Shown: one piece after another, positions 11,074-21,716 of the stretch | How the letters are laid out: every line of letters begins with the position of its first letter | How positions within the stretch are numbered: position 1 is the first letter of the stretch | Position numbers and translations under genes: made by a program | Assembly (NCBI RefSeq): GCF_000149955.1 | Contig: NC_030991.1 | Span: 165,295-229,294 of the forward strand | DNA: 64,000 bases | Direction of reading: 5' to 3' | From: Fusarium oxysporum f. sp. lycopersici 4287 | Taxonomy: Eukaryota > Ascomycota > Sordariomycetes > Hypocreales > Nectriaceae | Notes under the pieces: model-generated | Database searches by the model: none | What the model saw: only the letters and a program-made list of their open reading frames with translations | Told to the model about the DNA's origin: nothing

Positions 11074-12558
11074 GAGATCGGTTGATGAGTATTATTCGAC
11101 GCTTACGCGGTGAGCCTGGCCTGGGATGTTCAGGCTCCTCCTCTGCCTCATAGCCCGTCCTAGGGACGGTAGCCACCATGATGCACGAGGGTGCCCCTGA
11201 CGCAGCCGGACTCGGGGTGCGAGCGTTCGACTGTTGATCTAATGCGATACCATCCCTTGGCAACTCAGTTGTGCTTTGTTGGATTTCCGTAAGCGACTCT
11301 GGCTGTGGATTTAAGTGCCGTTGTCGGTATGTCTCCGCGCCAACCATCCGGATATGCTCTCGTTGTTCTTTAGTAAGTCGGCGAAGGATGCCGCGTACTC
11401 TCTTCGGCCGTGCTGGGCACTTACGAAGGCTGGCCTCGTGGGAGCCTAAGCAGTTGATGCACTGTTCCCATGCAGCGCAGTCGTCTACAATGTGGCCAGT
11501 CTTGCCACAACGTTGGCAGACTGGCTGTCTATGGCAGTTGCGGGCAAAGTGGTAGCCCCAGCACGTTTTGCACTGTTTGGGTACGTCGGTTTTATCTATG
11601 AGTCTGGCCGCCCGGCTGCCGAAGAGGGACCAGAACCTCTTCTTGGTGGGCTTCAGGAAGGACACGAGTAGAGTCTTTGTCAGGGGGTTATCCGAGAATT
11701 GTCTTCCGGTACGTACGTCAATGGGCTTGAGCCCAGTCTGGATTTCTATCTCATCACGGACAATACTGTCACTATCCACCTCATTTCCGTAAAAGTCAGA
11801 CAGTCTTGTAGGAACGTCTGAGACCACATAGGTGAACCATTCCTTGTTCGTTTCTCCTGCTGTAGCTCCCAGTTCAGCGGCCCACTCAGCTTGCTTTTCT
11901 ACCAAAAAGTCGCATGTTGCCGAGTCGGCAGCCAGAACGGCCCATCCCGATCTGACCTGGAACACCTGCCGGATCTTGTCTGAGACAGCGCCGAGCTTCT
12001 CCCGAATCAGAGTCCGGATGGCATAGCTACTGTGGGCCCTGGCCGGAGCTCCGGCTTCTAGACGGATAAAGACGCGGAGGTCTTGTCGGGGTGGGGCGAT
12101 GGTCGTCTGTTGCCCTTGGCGATGAGGTGGATCTGTTTATCGGACTTTATGTTGTTGTTGTTGTCTGTAGGTCAGACGGTCATGGTCAGTGGGAGGCGCG
12201 GCAGCGGCCACGCTGCTGTATGTAGGCTTGGGGGTCACAGGTCCGGAGCAGGAGAGCTCTCGTTTTCAAAAACCGAGGAAATCATTGGCAAATTGCTGAG
12301 CGAAGCGTCGTTGCGGTCCGGTGACGAATTGCTGGGCCGCTTCTTCAAACTTGGTACAGAAGGCCCGGAACACCATCAGCTTGGTGTTGTACTCTTCCGC
12401 GTGTTCTCGCGCGAGATCGTTGGCTGATTCAACGATAGAGATTGGTCGTTGTTCAAAAGTGGATACGGGACTGGCACGCTCAGCTCCTTCCGTAGCTGTG
12501 GTGGTGGTGGCGGCGGCGTTGAGTGGTGAGGATGGTGTCTGAGCCATCCGGCCGGAGC
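11060..12558 (-). pseudogene. LINE copy 1 ORF1: gag-like RNA-binding protein with zinc knuckles
   Basis: One frame runs from the assembly gap to the TAG at 11060, broken by TGA at 12266-12268 (copy 2 has Trp) and TAA at 12137-12139 (copy 2 has Gln). It has an Ala/Thr-rich N-terminus, a helical segment (ANDLAREHAEEYNTKL), a conserved core (IRTLIREKLGAVSDKIRQVF), then three Cys-rich knuckles: CKTCWGYHFARNC, CQRCGKTGHIVDDC and CINCLGSHEASLRKC. Such ORF1 proteins coat LINE RNA. Both nonsense changes are C:G to T:A transitions. The N-terminal ~50 codons seen in copy 2 fall in the gap. Confidence 0.85.
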
Positions 12559-12658
12559 NNNNNNNNNNNNNNNNNNNNNNNNNNNNNNNNNNNNNNNNNN
12601 NNNNNNNNNNNNNNNNNNNNNNNNNNNNNNNNNNNNNNNNNNNNNNNNNNNNNNNNNN
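12559..12658. other. Assembly gap (100 N)
   Basis: Run of exactly 100 N, the conventional unknown-size gap. It interrupts the 5' end of LINE copy 1, so the 5' boundary and target-site duplication of that copy cannot be read. Confidence 0.95.
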
Positions 12659-13070
12659 CATTTAAGGTTTTCAACTTCGGTAACTACATGACCGTCGAAG
12701 ATTGGGTCCACGTCGTGGAAAAGTGGGGAAAAATTCCTATCTCATCCGAGCCGCCAAGCTGGTGCTGTGCATCCAGTGAATCAGGTTATCTCCAGGCTAT
12801 CCCCTGATTATCCTCATCTGAGTGTCGATCTACGATTCTCGAGTCTTGGACCGCAAAACAGGACTGCGATCAATTAATATGTGAACTACAAAAGAAGTTG
12901 TCGCTTGAAATTCATGATGCTCATCGCCAATCACAAACACGGCAACTATACAGCACCATTAAACTTATACGTCATTTTGCATACTGAATTTCTCTCACTC
13001 TAGGCTGAAAATTTTGAGTTGACTTCTGAGTGATAATATTCCCAAGGCCATGACCTATCTGGTGCCACTG
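12659..13070. other. Intergenic, no gene seen
   Basis: Non-coding stretch between the gap and the 3' end of the bZIP gene. It does not resemble the 5' end of LINE copy 2, so the element must end within the gap. Confidence 0.4.
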
Positions 13071-14036
13071 TTACGCCGCCATGTTTTGGAGCCCAAAAGA
13101 ACCCAGAAGAACCCCCCGTCGATCACTGGTGCTGCTGCCACTGTCATGCGGCCGCGGGGCTGTGGTTGTGAATGTGGTGTCTGTACCCCAATTCTCGGAA
13201 GAGAACGCTTGCTTTGTCAACTTATCCACTGCTTTATACGCCTGTTTCGCAATGTACTGTTGAATCAGAGTACATTCGCATTCGCCATGCCTCAGAATTT
13301 CGAATTTCAGTTGGGAAACCTCCTGCTGAAGGTCGCTATAGCAAGAAGAAAGTAGTCGATGTCGATCTTGCAATTCTTCCATCCGAGAGGTCAACTCGTT
13401 TGCTTGATCCTGTTTGCGATCACGACATTTGGCAGCCGCCCTCCGGTTTCGTTCCCGAACTTTCATATGTTGTTCGCTCTTGGCATCATCCAGCTCTGTT
13501 CTTCTCTCCCGACAATTTCTTTTCTCGCATAGCAACCTCCTGCTTACAGACTGCTTCCCAGCCTTTCTTCTCTTTGGTGGCTCTGGTGTCGATTGGTATC
13601 TGGTAAAATCTGATGCAGTGAAGGGCTCTAGGCTTTCTTGATCATTATCACGATTACCAATAGAGCTTTGTGTGTCCTCCTTGGTTGTGGTGGTCTGTGA
13701 TGTGGGAAAGCTGAATCCAGCTGACTGCTGGTTTTTGAAAGATATGGGTGATAGTTGAGTAGTGCCGAAGCTCGGATCATCCATCCAGTCACCAGCCATT
13801 TCATCATGGAAGTAATGCTCTGAAGGTGGGGTTGGAAGAGACGGAGTTTGAGAACTGGACGAGTTGGTTGGGAAAGATTCATCGGAGGAACTCATCCAAT
13901 GCCATGGAATGAGGTATTCGGGCAAGGCTTGCCAGGTAAAATCCAAGAAATATTGAGTATCAATAGGTGTATTACTTTCAATTAAAGAATCAGTTGGGAA
14001 GTAGTTGTTTTCTGCTAGGGTTTCCGCGAAAGCCAT
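13071..14036 (-). CDS. bZIP transcription factor (ATF/CREB-like)
   Basis: Single-exon gene of 321 codons with a true ATG at 14034-14036. The bZIP lies at about residues 191-250: basic region RERNRRAAAKCRDRK with the invariant Asn197-x7-Arg205 pair, then heptad leucines (SRMEELQDRHRLL, then DLQQEVSQLKFEIL). RNRRAAAKCR places it with the fungal Atf/CRE-binding class. The N-terminus (residues 50-150) is Ser/Thr/Pro-rich, as expected of an activation region, and residues 155-180 form a second basic patch that may be a nuclear localisation signal. A His/Ala tail follows the zipper. Nuclear DNA-binding role is well supported; stress or developmental function is only family-based inference. Confidence 0.9.
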   Translation of the reverse strand: MAFAETLAENNYFPTDSLIESNTPIDTQYFLDFTWQALPEYLIPWHWMSSSDESFPTNSSSSQTPSLPTPPSEHYFHDEMAGDWMDDPSFGTTQLSPISFKNQQSAGFSFPTSQTTTTKEDTQSSIGNRDNDQESLEPFTASDFTRYQSTPEPPKRRKAGKQSVSRRLLCEKRNCRERRTELDDAKSEQHMKVRERNRRAAAKCRDRKQDQANELTSRMEELQDRHRLLSSCYSDLQQEVSQLKFEILRHGECECTLIQQYIAKQAYKAVDKLTKQAFSSENWGTDTTFTTTAPRPHDSGSSTSDRRGVLLGSFGLQNMAA

Positions 14037-15026
14037 AATTCGTATGTGATGGAATTTTTCCTCGACCCGTTTTCAATTTATTCCCTGAATTGATTTGTGA
14101 CACTCGGTGGTGAAGACTTGAGTGGTTAGACGTGATGAAGTGTGCACAGGGATTCGAATTAAACCAGTCGTGGGTCGAAAACAGTAACTTATGACAAAAA
14201 AGACTTGCCTTTGGCATGTCATACGTCTCCTCAGTTGGTCTCATCCAGAGTATGTGGGGGGTTGTTAAAAATCGCCAAAAAGCCCTCTAGCCAAAGTAAC
14301 ATCAGGTAATATCAGTGATGCTCGACTGAAGGCAAGGGGCCGAGTCAGCCTACTCATTCGCTTTCACAAATGTCTTTTTCAAGCCATTTAAAGTATAAAA
14401 CACTCGAATGGTGTTATTTACTTAGGCCTTGAGGTGCCTATTTTCGTTACGGTGCATGGACCCTTCAGCTTTTGGAGCTAAAAATGGTGGAGTACGTCAC
14501 GCACTGCATCGTTATTACTGTTCGGCACCAGAGGACTGTAACGCTCAACTTCGCACACATGATACCTTTGGGCTTGGGAATAGCGATTGGTTTGTTAGAA
14601 TCATGAGTTGAGGCGTTTCAAGCTCGAATGGTGGTGATCTGATGTGCTCGCAACACCTTCTGTTGGGTTGATGCGCTTGCATCGATGAACCAACAGACTC
14701 ACTAAGTGCCATGTGATATTGGGTCGTTACATTGGGACTAGACTTTCTATTGCGCCTAGTACGCGAAATCATACGAGCCCCATTTTGCGCCGTAGGTCTC
14801 GGTGAGGCGCCAAGGACATATGATTATGATCTGACGTAGCATGTTCCCGTGGACTCGACTCCAACACTGGAGCCGACTTTTAGGGTCTCTGGCCAGGTAA
14901 TAAGTCAAGTTGTGCGTAAGCTTTTAGTTTATCGGCCACACCAAAACCTGCAAGCCACAGACCTGGCTGACTGGTCCATTCGGAGAGTCAGACTAGTGTT
15001 CCATTTATCCCAAGAATAGAATAGGA
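14037..15026. other. Intergenic; promoter side of the bZIP gene
   Basis: No supported coding region over about 1 kb. The part next to 14036 is the presumed 5' UTR and promoter of the bZIP gene. Nothing else recognised. Confidence 0.4.
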
Positions 15027-15555
15027 TTAATCGTGAGCCAATATATCTTCTAAATCCACCGTGAAGTTGATATCAGAGTTATTATCCCAATATTCCTGGC
15101 CATATATAATATCGCACAGAAAAGAACAAAGAGTTCGAGCCAAGCCCATCCAATCCAGAGAGCCCGATGCCAAAAGCGAACTTGTTGTAACCTTGCCCTC
15201 CTTTATGCTTTCCCTCACGATAATGCGGAGCTGAAGATTCTGAGACTGTCTTCCAATAATCCCGCGTGAAATGGCAGATAATGGACTGTTGGAAGGCCAT
15301 GTTGGCAATTATAACAAAACCAAATATAGCCATGCGACGACTTGAAAAATAATCTTTCGACTCTGACCAGCATCGACCTTCGGGTCTTGCCGTTTTGGGG
15401 GGAGTCTGGGTGCAAATATCTCCCCACCGAGGCGACTTGGCCACTTGAATCCTGGCTTTGTACTGATCGATATACGATGCAGTTTTTCCAACCATGAGTG
15501 GCTTGTCAACCCTTGAGAAGTAACAGACTTGATCCGATTCAGGGTCGAAATAGAC
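15027..15555 (-). pseudogene. CBM21-type PP1 regulatory subunit paralogue, 3' part
   Basis: Minus-strand reading gives FDPESDQVCYFSRVDKPL, then a CBM21 domain (FGFVIIANMAFQQSIICHFTRDYW ends at GYNKFAFGIGL) and, after a frameshift near 15110, YGQEYWDNNSDINF and a stop at 15027-15029. NGQEYWDNN is the signature of CBM21 glycogen-targeting subunits of protein phosphatase 1. The intact paralogue is at 34537-35640. This copy is split by a hAT element inserted at 15556; its 5' part lies beyond the element at 18947-19110. Frameshift, insertion and a stop upstream show it is dead. Confidence 0.8.
15548..15555. repeat. hAT target-site duplication, left copy (AAATAGAC)
   Basis: The 8 bases AAATAGAC just outside the left terminus are repeated exactly at 18947-18954 outside the right terminus. 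Eight-base duplications are characteristic of hAT transposition. Confidence 0.95.
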
Positions 15556-18500
15556 CAGGGTTGCAAACCATTCCACTGAATCCACTGGCGGAGGAAGTGG
15601 AGTGGATGGACCTTAATCCACGGAGCCCGTCCGTGTAGTGAATCCATTTGCAACCATCGTGGACGTGGAATGGATGTAGTGGATGAGTCCATTACGTCAG
15701 CAGTTAAGCAGTTGTTAAGAAGGTGAAGCTATTCCCAACTCCTGACCTAATTAAGTACCGCTATTCCCAACCACTTTCTTCTTGGTCGCACTCCGCCACA
15801 TTCTCAAGCCACGCTGTTGCCCACTCTTGAAGATCGTCGTCCGTCATGTGAGCCATCTTGAGGTTGTCCTGCTCTTCTGCTGCTAAGACAAAGAAAGGGT
15901 CTAAATCTCGAATAATACCCGCCCTAAGCCATGAACGCAAGACCTGACAGGTCCCAATAACCTGTGCTTCAAGCCGACTTCGTAGAGGTGTTACCATCCG
16001 CCCTGCTGCTGAAAAAAGACGTTCACACTCAGCGGACATGGGCTGAATCGTAAGGAAGTCAAGGGCCATCCGTGACAAGCGTGGATACTTGAACCTTTTC
16101 TCGTGCCAATAAGCAAGAGGGCCACGAACCTGGGCATCACCACTCTCATGGTTCGAAATCCAGTGTTGATACTCGTCTTCAAACGGCTCAAGGCTGTAGT
16201 CACCTTGTGTTGCTGGTGCTGCGCAGCGGTTGTCTTCAAGGTATTCTTGGAATGGATTGCTGTACGTCTTCCGCCGTTTGGGGGCTGGTTTTTCGTCATT
16301 CACAGCCGTTCGAGGTAAGCTGATCTCACGATACTCGTAGTGCCATACATCGTGAACGATTCCCTTGGCCTGACGAATCCATTCAGAGTTGCCGAACCAC
16401 TTGCGATCGAACCACTTCCAGCGGTACGCTGGATGGAGCGCCAGCCCAGCATAGTAAATGGGCGTTTCGCTCAACAGCTGGTAATACTTATCAAGTTTCT
16501 GCCAACCCAAATTGATGTTAATCCTGAAGTGTTCGGGGGCGGGAAAGTGTGCCGCCATAGCTTTATAGCCCTCAAGCTTGTCAAGAAGGAATTCGAAGCC
16601 TTGGATAACATCCCAAATATTACCATATGAGCCCATCCATCCACGCTTCCGCTTGCGAATTTGGCCATCGCCTTCAAGCATCTTAATCGTGCATTCATAA
16701 TAGCCTAGGAGTTGCGAAAAGATCTCTAGAACCTCCAAGTCCTTGTCAGATAACTGGTGTTCTGGTTTGCAAATATATGGCAGCTTGGCGGACTTCTTCG
16801 TGGTGCTCCTTTTGGTCTTGTGTTGTTGTTCGAACTCCACCCGATATCGCGCAATGAGCAGTTCAATATAATCACGCAGCTGAAGCGCACGTCGGATCAT
16901 GTATAATTGCGAAAGCCACCGAGTATCGTTATTCAAAACAACGTCCAATGGCTTCTTAGGCTTGACATTAGGGTCAGGCGACTCGTCGAAGGCGGTCGGC
17001 TGGAGCTCTCGAAGCAAGTACGTCAGCTTGTCAGATCTGTGGATAAATACCACAACATTGTGCAATTTGCCCACTGGACCCCTTTTCTGCCAAAGCAAGT
17101 GCTCGGCTTCTGATAAAGGCGCCTGCCCAGATAGCTGCCGTTCGAACGCGTCAGCTTTGTGACCGAAAAGTATGCTTTTGGCCGAGAGATTCAGAGTGTG
17201 GCCAAAACAGCGCCCTCGCCTAGTCTTTCCAACGAAGCCCAGCTCTCCACCAATTATCTCCATAGCAGTATCGTTGTTTTCCGCGTTATCCAGCGTGAAA
17301 TATCCAATCTTGTCTTGAATCTGATAGGCTTCGATAACGTCGAGGATTTCGGCCGCGATATTTGTCCCTGTGTGACTGATGCTGAGATCGGGGACCCCTA
17401 TTGTAACCTGCACGGCTTGTTGTTTTCGTCCCTGAAAAAACAACACACTCCATATAAAGCATGCCGATTTCCAGACCTCCAGCCGTCAAATGAGATGTGG
17501 ATGAAGCCAGGCGCCTTGTGGAGTACCTCGACAACCTTCTGCTTGTGTTGGTTGAACGCTGAAGAAACTTTTTCCTTGATTGTCGTGTGGGTAAGGTTTG
17601 CGTCACGAACCGAGACCGACGGGTTCAAATAGTCGAATATTTCTCGCAGTTCGTTTTCTTCTGCATTTGAAAAAGAATGGTTCCTGGCGACGATCCAGTT
17701 CATTAGAAGGCGTTGAAAGTGATCGCGGTCGAAACGCTTGATAAAAGTGTTCGCAATTGCTTGTTCTCGTGGGTTATGTAAGTCAAGCTTCAAGGCCTCC
17801 ACGATGGACTGCTGCCCCTTCGCTTTGACACTTATAGAATCAGCTTTCTTTTCAGCAGTGCCTTTCGTCTTGTTAAACGGAGCGCGAATCCCATGTTCGG
17901 TAAATAGGTGATTATATGCGTTTTGAATGCCATCGGAGTCAAAGTTGCCCGGACAAGGGTTCTTCTTGCGAATGCAGGCTCGACAAACCCATCTGCGCTG
18001 CTCGTCCTTTTGGATGTCATATCCAAAAGGCCAAGCCCAAGAAGCAGTTTCTCTGCTTCGTTCGGAGAGTGCCCAGCCACGGAAATGATGTCGAAGCGTT
18101 GCTTCGTGATTTTCTTCGTCTTCGGAAGGGGTCTCAGTCGGTCTCGAGAATGGGGTCGGGGTTGAAGGCGTCGGGGACGGCGTTCGATGGGGAGTAATAA
18201 GGCAAGAATCGGACGACATCATCAGTGAATAAAAGCTCGCGGTCGTGTCAAAATTGTGTGGAAATAGGGCAAAGCGTAACAAATGTTGCGAATAAAGAAA
18301 AAGGAGATTGTCTCTATCGCGCCCTTGAGCTCTAGCCAAGCTACCCCTGACCAGTGGAGTGGATGGATCTTCATTTCGGTGAATTCGATAATGATAAGAT
18401 ATGGCTTGGCGAGCATATTGACAACTAGCTGGGTGTCTACAGAAAGTATCCTAAAGTTAAGGAAGAATCAAGGGAAAAAGAGAAAAGAAGAAATAAAGGG

Positions 18501-18946
18501 AGCTTCCTGCAGCTCTCTAACTCGCATGGGTCTTTGGGACCCCGACCCAGTCCAGCACCACATCGAAATATGAATGAATGATGGCCTACCTTTTTCTTCA
18601 CTTTGTTGTTTGTCATGCAAAGCTTTACCCGGCATATTGCGATTTATATAGTTCCAATGAGAAAATTCGGCGGTTCTGCTTTCGTTAATGGCAGTAAATG
18701 CTGCGTTGTCAAGAGAGTTCATGATGGTTTGGTTCTAGGGTAGCTCTCAGCCAGAGTTAAGCTCTCACACCTAACCTTGCGGGGAGCCCTTAACTACTCC
18801 ACTTCAAATCCACTCCATCCACTCCACGGGCACTTCGAGTGGAATGGATGGATTACAGGTCCACGGGTCAGCCGCCCCCGTGGAATGGATCGTGGATCCA
18901 CTCAGTGGATCCACTCGTGGATTCAGTGGAGTGGTTTGCAACCCTG
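15556..18946 (-). mobile_element. hAT DNA transposon, complete with TIRs and TSD (3391 bp)
   Basis: Bounded by about 30-bp terminal inverted repeats beginning CAGGGTTGCAAACCA (15556-15585 and 18917-18946, one mismatch) and by an exact 8-bp duplication. Both subterminal zones (15580-15690 and 18800-18930) are packed with GTGGA/TCCAC and GGATCC-like units in both orientations, probable transposase-binding sites. The transposase gene (15761-18222) fills most of the inside. Clear ends and one-base damage suggest a recent insertion. The host is a CBM21 gene. Confidence 0.95.
15761..18222 (-). pseudogene. hAT transposase with BED finger, one-base frameshift
   Basis: ATG at 18220-18222. The first segment (to about 17398) has a Ser/Pro/Thr-rich leader, a BED-type zinc finger (CRACIRKKNPC with NHLFTEH), and the family motif ISFDGWRSGNRHALYGVCCFF. 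The second frame (from about 17415 to 15761) continues with VTIGVPDLS, the conserved IGYFTLDNAENND, RRGRCFGHTLNL, DTRWLS, and the C-terminal hAT dimerisation domain (KYPRLSRMALDFLTIQ, MSAECERLFSAAGR). The two frames join at about 17408 (plus-strand) where one base appears lost after NKPC. In hAT enzymes this protein cuts and re-integrates the element. Only that frameshift separates it from a full-length ~800-residue enzyme. Confidence 0.88.
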
Positions 18947-18954
18947 AAATAGAC
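18947..18954. repeat. hAT target-site duplication, right copy (AAATAGAC)
   Basis: Exact copy of 15548-15555 flanking the right terminus of the hAT element. Confidence 0.95.
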
Positions 18955-19110
18955 AGACTTGGATGAAGCATGCTTTTCCGGGCTACAGCGATGATCAAAT
19001 AGACATAGAGCCGAACGTGGCTGATGCTATATCCTTCTTCTTTGAAGATCTTCGCTCTCAGATGTGATAATTGCAGTGCAACTCGACGCTGTGGTTGACG
19101 AAGAACCATT
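18947..19110 (-). pseudogene. CBM21/PP1-regulator paralogue, 5' remnant beyond the hAT insertion
   Basis: In the frame that continues into 15555 across the element, this reads CSPEKHASSKSVYF, so the joined host sequence gives K-S-V-Y-F-D-P, the RVxF-type PP1-docking motif seen as KSVHFD in the intact paralogue at 34537-35640. A TAG lies upstream of it (after QRRRI). The target duplication (18947-18954) encodes part of the docking motif. The 5' start of the gene is not recognisable. Confidence 0.65.
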
Positions 19111-20841
19111 CAAGTCTAATGTTCAATTCAGACGTCCATGTTGTGAGTCGTCCTGGGGTTTCTTTTTACGAAGTGGTTTGCTAAACTGGCCTCCATTGGT
19201 TGACATACAGCGTCAACTACTGTAGAGAGGCAAGAATAGATACGAGAAGAATAAACAAATGAACATGGAACGACCAGGCGCTTAATCCTAAGCCATCTCA
19301 CCTCGCGAATAATCAGCAAGAGGAATAATCAGTGAGGGGATCGTACTCTCCATGAGCCAGGGAAGTGCAATATCATCGGATCTACTGGGAATAAAAAGGT
19401 GAGAAATTAGCATCTTGGCTAGTAAATGTTGATTGGATTTTCCTATGATCGAGAAGCCGGACCCCTTAGCGTGGTTGGTGATTCAATACAGGCCTAAAAG
19501 CCCTTTTCGATGAAAGCCTCACAGTTGCGCAATGGGGATGGTTATTGCTTGAGGCATAAATAGGCGAGAATCGAGCGGTAGAGCTTGTTTGAAGGTATTA
19601 TGTCATACCAGAATGTGCAAGGCATAACATTTCTACTTTTTATATCTCCTGAGAGGTCGTCCGGGCTGGAGGTTTATGACGTCTCAGGAGATATGTGATC
19701 GCATTCTATCTCACAGAAGCATCCTACTGTTATGAGATCATACACTCTGCCCAATCACCCGTTCGGCTTATATCCCTACCAAATGGAGTAGATGCGTTCC
19801 TGACCCTTACACCATATGTATAGAGGGTATGTTCTAGCCCTTGTTAATTCTTTAGAACAGTGCAATATTATCCCTGCGACAATCCACGCTACTTCGGTTG
19901 CTAAAGAACTCACTCAGCCCAGACGTAACACAGTGCAGCTAATACATCCAAAACGTAACCAGTTTGCCTTTCTAAAAGTATTCTCCCATAGAGTTATCAA
20001 AAGTTCTTCGCTTTATTATAGACCCAATGAAGGAGGCAGTGTTGGTGGCTGTAACCTCATAGATACTTTACATAGAATTCTACATGATCTGGCTGTGCTA
20101 TTAACTCTTATGCAACATGTTCATGTTTTGAGGCCCAATCATATTGCGTCGACCTCGGCGACTTCCCGTTTTATCACGGCATCAGCAATCGTTGTAGAAT
20201 GGGGTTGGAGAGCCACCACAACCGTTTCGGTGAACAGAGATAAATTCTCAAACCACTTTGTTAGCTTTAACTCGCCCAAACTCACACAGCCAACTTTATT
20301 ATAGCCTTGGTGAATCTTTACTCTCAAGGCTACATATCTACATTGACTCTTCCATTTAGACAACCCTCTTATCTAAACCCCACCTCTCCGTTTTGCTCCT
20401 GTAACAGCTGTAGACCGTAGATAAGCTGCGAAGACCATTGATAATGACATGTTACCGCTATTGAACAATTCTCAGATAAGGAGCTACGCTGCGAGAAACC
20501 AAGGCAATGCAAGCAAACTATGAAAGTAATCCGCTACAAAATATAAAATCGAAGCAGTTTAGTAAAGTAAGAATAATTCACGCCATTAAATCAAATGAAC
20601 TATGTTTGTTCCTTACATTCTCACGTCCAGCCTCTTCCATTTCTATAGCCATGCTTTAAACAGCCTTTTTCTTTTTTTAAGGGGGGATATTTCGCATCGT
20701 TATAAACAGTTAAGTCGCATAGCAATTGCCCCCAAGATCTTCTGATGGCTCCGAATAAAAACAATTTTCTTCTCAAATAGTACCATTACAATGACAAGGT
20801 TTTCATACCGTCCCCTTACTGAGTTATTCTCCTTGTATGCA
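19111..20841. other. Intergenic; one unassigned open frame
   Basis: A 162-codon plus-strand open frame at 19816-20304 starts with ATG but has no recognisable domain and may be chance. An inverted repeat lies at 19642-19694 (listed separately). The rest is AT-rich and shows nothing. Confidence 0.35.
19642..19694. repeat. Inverted repeat / hairpin
   Basis: Arms of 17 bp with one mismatch (19642-19658 and 19678-19694; outer part ATATCTCCTGAGA) and a loop of 19 bases. It lies in an intergenic stretch with no neighbouring gene end, so a terminator role is not obvious. Confidence 0.55.
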
Positions 20842-21716
20842 TTATGATACATGGTAGCTATCCTGTTTCATATTTAGTATAAACTCAATCTTTCCTTCTA
20901 ACTCGAGGATCCGATTCCTTGCCATATCCAATACTTGCCCTCTGCTAAGAACCTGGCCAAAGCTAGCTGCCGTATCCCTGCCAGCAAGGCTACGCCCCTG
21001 TGCCGCTGGCAGAACTGCGAGAAGCCTTTCAAACTGTGTCTTAAGACGGGCACGGTAGTATTTCTCAACAAGGTTATGGCATTCTCGGGCGCGCAACTGA
21101 TTGCTGGGAGTTGCGCTATGACGCTTGCGGTTTTTTGATTTGTGTGATGCTGGTCGAAGTTCAAGTTCACCGTTGGGAGCAGAAAGTGAAATATTCTTGC
21201 TGGGGGCCTGTTGATTCGATGGGTTGCTCTCCTCATGAGGACTCAAGGGCCCACATGTCGCCCCCCTCGGTCTTTCTGTGTTGGTATCAGGGCAGATATA
21301 ATCAAGGCTCGTCTCAAGTCTCGGTTGGCAGGCCATAGAGAGATCGGCTTCCAGTAAATCAGAAAGTCCAGATGACCCGAATGTGTTGGTAAAATGTTCA
21401 GAAGCCAAATACTCATTCATATTCGATATATGATTCTTGATAGTGGCTGTTGTTATGACCTTGTAAGTTAAGTAATGGCTCTATCTGTTAGTCTGGAATC
21501 AACTCACCCTGCCCCAATGAGCAATCAGGAGGCATCTGTAGACAATTATCAGTGCACTGGCCATTTAAAGTTAGATTAGGCGAATGTGTAATGCCTAGAT
21601 ATTACTCTCTAAGGCCGATCGTAAATAGCGGTCTGTGAAAAACTTACTTGAAACTGCGATTCGTCATACCCTCTGGCAAGGGTGTCAAGGGTACCATCAA
21701 CCTCCATGGCAGCCAT
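20842..21716 (-). CDS. bHLH transcription factor
   Basis: Three exons: 21648-21716, 21508-21535 and 20842-21446. Introns 21536-21647 and 21447-21507 have GTAAGT/GTGAGT donors and AG acceptors; phases close to give about 233 residues starting MAAMEVDGTLD. The C-terminal half holds a basic helix-loop-helix: ARECHNLVEKYYRARLK (with the His-Asn-x-x-Glu-x-x-Tyr/Arg-x-Arg basic pattern that reads E-box DNA), a Gly/Ala loop, and RGQVLDMARNRILELE as helix 2. A Lys/Arg patch (KSKNRKRH) just before may be a nuclear localisation signal. The size and layout fit short fungal bHLH regulators. Target genes cannot be inferred. The 28-base middle exon is small but keeps frame. Confidence 0.85.

Larger units (their letters stand above)
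6789..12558 (-). mobile_element. Tad-like non-LTR retrotransposon (LINE), copy 1
   Basis: Minus-strand element running from an assembly gap (5' end lost in 12559-12658) to a simple-repeat tail at 6789-6813. It encodes an ORF1 with three zinc knuckles (11060-12558) and an ORF2 with endonuclease, reverse transcriptase and RNase H domains (7324-11073). Domain order, and RNase H after the RT, fit the Tad1 clade of fungal LINEs. A 3'UTR of about 500 bp separates ORF2 from the tail and holds a strong hairpin (7178-7217). Three premature stops make this copy inactive as it stands. A second copy lies at about 52521-57640 on the same strand. Confidence 0.92.

Noticed and set aside
19816..20304. 162-codon plus-strand frame as a gene
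   Set aside because: No domain, no intron structure, and competing frames on the other strand; likely chance in AT-rich DNA.
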